Shown here piece after piece: positions 59,222 through 64,000 of a stretch of DNA of 64,000 nucleotides. The notes below the pieces were generated by a model that was not told the DNA's origin, did no database searches, and saw only the letters and a list, made by a program, of their open reading frames with translations. Each line of letters starts with the position of its first letter. Within the stretch, counting starts at the first letter, position 1. Location: contig JAFXPU010000002.1 in the NCBI GenBank assembly GCA_017527675.1, positions 70,400 through 134,399 on the forward strand, read 5' to 3'. The stretch is from Bacilli bacterium (GTDB lineage Bacteria > Bacillota_I > Bacilli_A > RF39 > UBA660). The position numbers were made by a program, and so were the translations under genes.

Positions 59222-59237
59222 AGTTTCACGTGAAACA
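59222..59237. promoter_or_regulatory. parS site 4
   Basis: AGTTTCACGTGAAACA, 15 of 16 positions of the palindrome; it ends two bases before the tadA ribosome site. Confidence 0.92.
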
Positions 59238-59249
59238 TTGAGGTATGGT

Positions 59250-59693
59250 ATGGACGAAAAATATATGAAAGAAGCTTTGAAAGAAGCAAAAAAATCACTA
59301 TTAAGTGATGATGTACCTGTTGGTGCAGTAATTGTTTTAAACAATAAAATTATTTCTCGTGGTCATAATATGAAAGAAAAAAATAATGATCCAACGCAAC
59401 ATGCAGAAATAATAGCTATAAAAAAAGCAACTAAAAAATTAAATGATTGGTATTTAAATGATTGTATTATGTATGTTACGATGGAACCATGTTTGATGTG
59501 TGCAGGTGCGTTGATACAATCACATATAAAAAAATTAGTATATGGTATAAAAAATGATAAATTTGGTTATGTTGATAGCATTGATAATATATTAAATAAC
59601 AAACAAAATAACCATATTGTTGAGATTAAAGGTAATATTTTAGCTAATGAATCAAGAATATTAATTCAGAACTTCTTTAAAACAAAAAGATAG
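59250..59693 (+). CDS. tadA: tRNA adenosine(34) deaminase TadA
   Basis: Zinc enzyme that makes inosine at the wobble position of tRNA-Arg(ACG). 147 residues: HAE (catalytic Glu) in DPTQHAEIIAI and the zinc Cys pair in MEPCLMCAGAL, plus the DVPVGAVIV strand. I choose the ATG at 59250 with GAGG at 59240-59243 six bases away; an in-frame TTG at 59238 is part of that ribosome site. It is directly after parS site 4. Confidence 0.95.
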   Translation: MDEKYMKEALKEAKKSLLSDDVPVGAVIVLNNKIISRGHNMKEKNNDPTQHAEIIAIKKATKKLNDWYLNDCIMYVTMEPCLMCAGALIQSHIKKLVYGIKNDKFGYVDSIDNILNNKQNNHIVEIKGNILANESRILIQNFFKTKR

Positions 59694-59705
59694 TTCTTTT
59701 TATTT
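59684..59705 (+). terminator. intrinsic terminator of tadA
   Basis: AAAAAGA (59684-59690) pairs with TCTTTTT (59695-59701) around the tadA stop codon, followed by a T-rich stretch. Confidence 0.7.
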
Positions 59706-59740
59706 TATAATTGTTGTATAATAATTAATGAGGTGAAAAT

Positions 59741-61369
59741 ATGTATCATGCTTTATATCGTAAATATAGACCAACAAGTTTTGATGAAGTAGTTGGCCAA
59801 AATGTTATTGTTAAAACACTTGGTAATGCAATTATTAATAACAGAGTAAGTCATGCATACTTATTTTCTGGACCTAGAGGAACTGGTAAAACAAGTATAG
59901 CTAAAGTATTTGCTAAAATGCTTAATTGTGAGAATCTTAGAGATTTAAAACCATGTGACAAATGTATTTCATGTACACAAATAAATAATAATCAGAATAT
60001 TGATGTAATTGAAATTGATGCTGCATCAAATAATGGTGTAGATGAAATAAGAGAAATTAGAAATAAAATTACTTTGGTTCCTACAAATAGTAAATATAAA
60101 ATATATATTGTTGACGAAGTTCATATGTTAACAACTCAAGCATTTAATGCTTTATTAAAAACACTTGAGGAACCACCAGCTCATGCGATATTTATATTTG
60201 CTACAACAGAATATTATAAAATACCAAAAACAATCTTATCTCGTTGTCAAAGATTTGATTTTAAAAAAGTAAGTGAAAAAGAAATATTTGATAGATTAAA
60301 ATATATTGCTGATAAAGAAAAAATAAAAGTAAGTGATGATGCTTTAAATGAAATAGCAATATTATCTGATGATGGTATGCGTGATTCAATTAGTTTATTA
60401 GATCAAGCTAATTCATATGTATTAAATGAAATAACTATTGATGACATCCACGAAATAAATGGAACAATAGCACCTGATGAAATAAATAAATTTATGAAAT
60501 TGTTTTTTAATAAAAATTTAGTAGAATTATTAGATAAGATTGATCAATATGATAATGATGGAAAAGATATAATTAAAATTACTCAAGAAATAATTGAGTA
60601 TTTAAAAAATCTATTGATATATATTAATACAGATAAAAAGCCATCAAAAATAAGTAATTATACTGAAATAAAAGAATTAACTGATACAAATACTATATAT
60701 GATTTAATAAAGAACTTTTCTAATTTAGTAACAGATATGAAAAAATCAAATAATGTAAAAATTTTATTTGAAATTGAAATAATAAAAAATATTGGTGTAA
60801 ATAGTACACAAAAAAATAATGTTATAGAAAAACAAATTATTGAAGAACCTAAAAAAGAAGAATATTTTGAAGTAAATATTGAAAAAGAAGAAAAACAAGA
60901 AGAAATAGTTGATTTAAGTGATGATATTTTAGATTTAAAGAAAATAAGAATTAACAATGCACTTATTAATTTTTCCCGTCGTAATAGAGATGAATTTAAG
61001 AAAAAAATCGATAACCTAAATTCCTATATACTTGAACCAAAATATAGTAAAAATATTTCATTATTAATTGATGGTGAATTAAAAGCAATAACTGATAATA
61101 CTTTTATTATGATTTACCCAACTGAATTAATGGCAAATCAGTTTAATATGAATTTAAATGAGCTGGAGCAAAATTTAACAGAAATATTAAAAGAAAATTA
61201 TAAACCAATAGCTGTTTCAAATGATGAGTGGGAAATAATTAAAACAGATTATGCAAAAAATAAAAATAATTATAAATATATAGAAGAACCTAAAAAAAAG
61301 GAAAAAAGTAAAAATGAATCAAAAAATAACATTGAAGAAATGTTTGATGATATAATAGAATATAGTTAG
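59741..61369 (+). CDS. dnaX: DNA polymerase III subunits gamma/tau
   Basis: Clamp-loader ATPase, 542 residues. Walker A GPRGTGKTS (44-52), zinc module Cys63, Cys72, Cys75, Cys78 (NCENLRDLKPCDKCISC), Walker B VDEVHML, SRC arginine-finger (LSRCQRFDF). The C-terminal third is Lys/Glu-rich and carries the tau-like region. I see no clear frameshift signal for a separate gamma form. It starts the dnaX-yaaK-recR run. Confidence 0.96.
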   Translation: MYHALYRKYRPTSFDEVVGQNVIVKTLGNAIINNRVSHAYLFSGPRGTGKTSIAKVFAKMLNCENLRDLKPCDKCISCTQINNNQNIDVIEIDAASNNGVDEIREIRNKITLVPTNSKYKIYIVDEVHMLTTQAFNALLKTLEEPPAHAIFIFATTEYYKIPKTILSRCQRFDFKKVSEKEIFDRLKYIADKEKIKVSDDALNEIAILSDDGMRDSISLLDQANSYVLNEITIDDIHEINGTIAPDEINKFMKLFFNKNLVELLDKIDQYDNDGKDIIKITQEIIEYLKNLLIYINTDKKPSKISNYTEIKELTDTNTIYDLIKNFSNLVTDMKKSNNVKILFEIEIIKNIGVNSTQKNNVIEKQIIEEPKKEEYFEVNIEKEEKQEEIVDLSDDILDLKKIRINNALINFSRRNRDEFKKKIDNLNSYILEPKYSKNISLLIDGELKAITDNTFIMIYPTELMANQFNMNLNELEQNLTEILKENYKPIAVSNDEWEIIKTDYAKNKNNYKYIEEPKKKEKSKNESKNNIEEMFDDIIEYS

Positions 61370-61384
61370 AAAGAAGGAATAAAT

Positions 61385-61681
61385 ATGAATATGCAAGCTA
61401 TGATGAAACAAGCTCAACAATTACAACAAAAGATGTTAAAAACTCAAGAGGAAATTAATAATACAGAATTTGAAGGGAAAGCTTCTTTAGTTACTGTTGT
61501 TATGACAGGAAATAAAGAATTAAAAAGTGTAAAAATTAATTCCGATAGTATGGATAAAGATGATATTGAAGCTTTAGAAGATATGATTATGGTTGCAATT
61601 AATGATGCAATGAGTCAAATTAATAAAGTTACAGAAGAAAAAATGGGTGCATACACAAAAGGACTTCCAGGATTATTTTAA
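61385..61681 (+). CDS. YbaB/EbfC (YaaK) nucleoid-associated protein
   Basis: A 98-residue DNA-binding dimer of the YbaB/EbfC family. Seen: MNMQAMMKQAQQLQQKMLKTQEEI coiled segment, VVMTGNKELKSVKINSD and the end MGAYTKGLPGLF. The stop codon overlaps the start codon of recR by one base (TAATG). Same order as in B. subtilis (dnaX-yaaK-recR). Confidence 0.94.
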   Translation: MNMQAMMKQAQQLQQKMLKTQEEINNTEFEGKASLVTVVMTGNKELKSVKINSDSMDKDDIEALEDMIMVAINDAMSQINKVTEEKMGAYTKGLPGLF

Positions 61682-62286
61682 TGAAATATCCATTACCAAT
61701 TGAAAATTTAATTGAATGTTTTTCTAAGTTACCTGGTGTGGGAAGCAAATCTGCTGAAAGGTTTGCGCTTTCAACATTAAACTTAGATCAAGACGTAATA
61801 AATTTATTTTCATCATCATTATTAGATGTTAAAACAAAAATTAAAAGATGTAAAAAATGTAATAATTTAACAGATGAAAATGAATGTGCAATTTGTAAAG
61901 ATAAAAGTAGAAATAAGGATTTACTTTGTGTAGTAGAAGATGCTAAAAATATTGTCTTATTTGAAAAAAATGGTTTATTTAATGGATATTATCATGTAAT
62001 AAATGGTTTAATATCTCCTTTAGATGGAATAAATCCTGAGGATATTAATTTAGATATGTTAATAAAAAGAATAGAAAAAGATAAAGTAAAGGAAGTTGTA
62101 ATAGCAGTAAAACCAAGTATTGAAGGTGAAACAACAGCTTTATATATTTCTAAGTTATTAAAGAATAAAAATGTTAAGGTATCAAAAATTGCATATGGTG
62201 TACCGATTGGTGCTGATATTGATTATGTTGATTCTTTAACTTTGGAAATGGCTTTAGAAAATAGACAACAAATTAATGATAATTAG
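61681..62286 (+). CDS. recR: recombination protein RecR
   Basis: A 201-residue ring-forming protein that works with RecO/RecF in gap repair. HhH motif (KLPGVGSKSAERFA), four-Cys zinc finger (CKKCNNLTDENECAICKD, about 57-74), TOPRIM motif (LCVVEDAKNIVLFE) and Walker-like PSIEGETTALYI. Length is normal. Confidence 0.97.
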   Translation: MKYPLPIENLIECFSKLPGVGSKSAERFALSTLNLDQDVINLFSSSLLDVKTKIKRCKKCNNLTDENECAICKDKSRNKDLLCVVEDAKNIVLFEKNGLFNGYYHVINGLISPLDGINPEDINLDMLIKRIEKDKVKEVVIAVKPSIEGETTALYISKLLKNKNVKVSKIAYGVPIGADIDYVDSLTLEMALENRQQINDN

Positions 62287-62329
62287 TTCTTAATTAAAAA
62301 ATTAATCATATGTATTAATGGTGATATAT

Positions 62330-62515
62330 ATGAATTTAGTTTTTAAAATAATTAAGAGAATTATTATTAGTTCTTTTTTGCTTTATGGATATAATATTTT
62401 AGTAACACCATTAGATCTTGTTATACCAATTAATATATACACTATATTAGCAATATCATTACTTGGCATACCAGCTCTAGTGGCATTAGCCTTAATATTA
62501 TTATTCATATATTGA
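62330..62515 (+). CDS. bofA: pro-sigma-K processing inhibitor BofA family protein
   Basis: A 61-residue small membrane protein with two helices (about 5-21 and 35-60) and the BofA signature IPINIYTILAISLLGIPALVALALI. In B. subtilis BofA holds back SpoIVFB until the forespore signal arrives. The ATG at 62330 has a GGTGA ribosome site; an in-frame ATG 12 bases upstream overlaps that site. recR-(yaaL)-bofA is the B. subtilis order. It ends in TGA, evidence that TGA is a stop here. Confidence 0.82.
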   Translation: MNLVFKIIKRIIISSFLLYGYNILVTPLDLVIPINIYTILAISLLGIPALVALALILLFIY

Positions 62516-62525
62516 GGGTGAATTT

Positions 62526-63464
62526 ATGCTTGATACATATAGAAATACGCAAAATATAATATATCAGACAATTGTTAATTCAGTTAAAAAAAACACATTA
62601 TCACATGCGTATCTAATTGAATTAAACGATTCAAATTATGGTTTAGATTTTGCTTTAGCAATTTCTAAATTTTTGTTGTGTCCACATCACTTTACTTCTA
62701 ATGAAAAATGTAAAAATTGCAGTATATGTCATCAAGTAGATACGGAAAATTATATTGAATTAAAAATTATTAAACCTGATGGTAATTTTATTAAGAAAAA
62801 TCAAATAAAAGAGCTACAGGAAAAATTTAGAACTGAATCTATAGTTAATAATTACAAAATATATATTATTTTAGAAGCCGAAAAATTTAATGAAGAAGCA
62901 GCTAATAGTATGTTAAAGTTTTTAGAGGAACCAAATGATGGTGTAATTGCCATATTATTAACTAATAATATGTATCAGGTCTACAATACAATTAAGTCAA
63001 GATGCCAAATTTTAAAAATGCGTAATGATAAAAAAAGCAGTAATAGTTCAATTGATGATTTGGTAACTTATTTATATAATGATCAGAATATTGATTTAGA
63101 ATTATTTAAAGAAAATATTGATTGTTTTATAGATTATTTTTTGTATTTAGAAAAAAATAAATTAAGAACAATAGTTTTTAAGAATAAATCAATTGTTCAA
63201 AAAATAAAAAATGATTTTGATTTTGAAAAATTTTTTAAATTTTCAACATTATTATATAAAGATGTTTTAAATATGAAATTAAATAAGAAGATGGAATATT
63301 TTGAGGATTATAAAGAAAAAATAAATGAAATGATGAAAAATAATAATTCAGAAAGTATTTCTAAAAAAATAAATATTATAATAGAGTTAGGTTTAAATAT
63401 TAAGTATAATGCTAATCAAAATTTATTGTTTGATAAATTGGTTATTTTATTTGCGGAGGTATAA
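62526..63464 (+). CDS. holB: DNA polymerase III subunit delta' (HolB)
   Basis: A 312-residue clamp-loader subunit. HAYLIELNDSNYGLDFALA has the degenerate P-loop typical of delta' (no GKT). Cys cluster CPHHFTSNEKCKNCSICHQ (zinc), ILEAEKFNEEAANSMLKFLEEP, and IKSRCQILKM. It lies between bofA and ricT with 10-bp and 2-bp gaps, as holB-yaaT in B. subtilis. Confidence 0.92.
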   Translation: MLDTYRNTQNIIYQTIVNSVKKNTLSHAYLIELNDSNYGLDFALAISKFLLCPHHFTSNEKCKNCSICHQVDTENYIELKIIKPDGNFIKKNQIKELQEKFRTESIVNNYKIYIILEAEKFNEEAANSMLKFLEEPNDGVIAILLTNNMYQVYNTIKSRCQILKMRNDKKSSNSSIDDLVTYLYNDQNIDLELFKENIDCFIDYFLYLEKNKLRTIVFKNKSIVQKIKNDFDFEKFFKFSTLLYKDVLNMKLNKKMEYFEDYKEKINEMMKNNNSESISKKINIIIELGLNIKYNANQNLLFDKLVILFAEV

Positions 63465-63466
63465 TT

Positions 63467-64000
63467 ATGGAAGAAGTAGTTGGAATAACATTTAAAGATA
63501 ATGGTAAAGTATATTATTTTTTGCCGGGGAAATATACATTAAAAAAAGGAACAACAGTAATTGTTAAAACTGAACAAGGATTACAATTTGGTAAAGTAGA
63601 AGTAGAAAGTTTTAATTTAGATTTAAATAAATTAAAATCTCCATTAAGTAAAATAGTTAGAATAGCTTCAAAAGAAGATTATGCTAAAAACAAAAAGAAT
63701 ATTGAGGAAGCAAGAGAAGCATTAATTAAAAGTAAAGAGTTAGTAGAAAAATATGAATTAAATATGTATATGATAGATGCTAATTATACTTTGGATAAAT
63801 CTCAATTAGTATTTAGATTTTTAGCAAATGATCGTGTTGATTTTCGTAAATTAGCAAAAGAATTAGCTTCATTATATAAAACTAGAATTGAATTAAGACA
63901 AGTAGGTGTACGTGATAAAGCACGTGAAGTGGGTGGATGTGGTATATGTGGTCGTCCACTTTGTTGTGCTGGTTTTCTAAATGATTTTGATTCTGTATCT
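63467..64000 (+). CDS. ricT: PSP1 domain protein RicT (YaaT), 5' part, runs off window
   Basis: 178 residues are present. The PSP1 core reads TVIVKTEQGLQFGKVEVE ... MIDANYTLDKSQLVFRFLANDRVDFR and VGGCGICGRPLCCAGFLNDF, where the Cys cluster binds a 4Fe-4S centre in the RicAFT (YaaT-YlbF-YmcA) complex. That complex promotes RNase Y mRNA maturation, biofilm, competence and sporulation in B. subtilis. The start ATG at 63467 has GGAGG seven bases upstream. The C-terminal end lies right of the window. Confidence 0.93.
   Translation, partial: MEEVVGITFKDNGKVYYFLPGKYTLKKGTTVIVKTEQGLQFGKVEVESFNLDLNKLKSPLSKIVRIASKEDYAKNKKNIEEAREALIKSKELVEKYELNMYMIDANYTLDKSQLVFRFLANDRVDFRKLAKELASLYKTRIELRQVGVRDKAREVGGCGICGRPLCCAGFLNDFDSVS

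Overview
The window is a chromosomal origin region from a very AT-rich low-GC Gram-positive bacterium (Bacilli/Firmicutes type). The gene order rpmH-oriC-dnaA-dnaN-recF-gyrB-gyrA on the right, and rnpA-yidC-jag-mnmE-mnmG-rsmG-noc on the left, is classic for Bacillus-like chromosomes. Genes left of about 49.9 kb lie almost all on the minus strand and genes right of it on the plus strand, so transcription runs with both replication forks. TGA works as a stop (for example at the end of bofA), so the code is standard and not the Mycoplasma code. murA, an M23 peptidase, lgt, spoIIR and bofA point to a walled organism with at least part of a sporulation programme. My guess is an uncultivated gut Bacilli lineage (RF39- or Erysipelotrichia-like); that placement is inference.

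Layout. 1-2.5 kb: 5' part of typA, a dinD homologue and a membrane-anchored thermonuclease. 2.5-23.7 kb: a secreted-surface locus with one colossal InlB-B-repeat protein frame (about 6,050 codons, interrupted by a single in-frame TAA at 7750-7752), three TasA/camelysin-like proteins and two SipW-type (Ser/His, ER-type) signal peptidases, all on the minus strand. 23.8-41.5 kb: housekeeping genes on the minus strand (NUDIX, DUF421, rpmE, BI-1, murA, fba, spoIIR, rlmH, walJ, M23 peptidase, dnaB, rplI, DHH phosphodiesterase, whiA, yvcK, lgt, holin-like protein, uvrB, NlpC/P60-like protein) and one plus-strand gene. 41.5-49.8 kb: noc, rsmG, mnmG, zinc-ribbon membrane protein, mnmE, jag, yidC, rnpA, rpmH. 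49.8-51.6 kb: bipartite oriC around dnaA, with DnaA boxes on both sides. 51.6-59 kb: dnaN, a comK homologue, recF, gyrB and gyrA (frameshifted into two frames). 59.0-59.24 kb: four parS-type palindromes surrounding a small SRP RNA gene. 59.25-64 kb: tadA, dnaX, yaaK/ybaB, recR, bofA, holB and the start of ricT.

How the parts work together. The origin section encodes initiation (DnaA and its boxes), the sliding clamp and clamp loader (dnaN, dnaX, holB), helicase (dnaB), topoisomerase (gyrAB), recombination (recF, recR) and nucleoid organisation (noc; parS sites for a ParB that is not in this window). The most distinctive region is the surface locus. The two SipW-like peptidases probably process the TasA-like proteins, and perhaps the giant adhesin as well, because its N-terminus carries the same hydrophobic-segment-then-(S/A)KY pattern. 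A recognisable comK between dnaN and recF, in its own transcription unit, is unexpected. Two lesions in long genes (the TAA in the giant gene and a one-base loss in gyrA) could be real or could be assembly errors.

No stretch longer than 300 bases lacks a gene. No tRNA, rRNA, insertion sequence or CRISPR array was seen.
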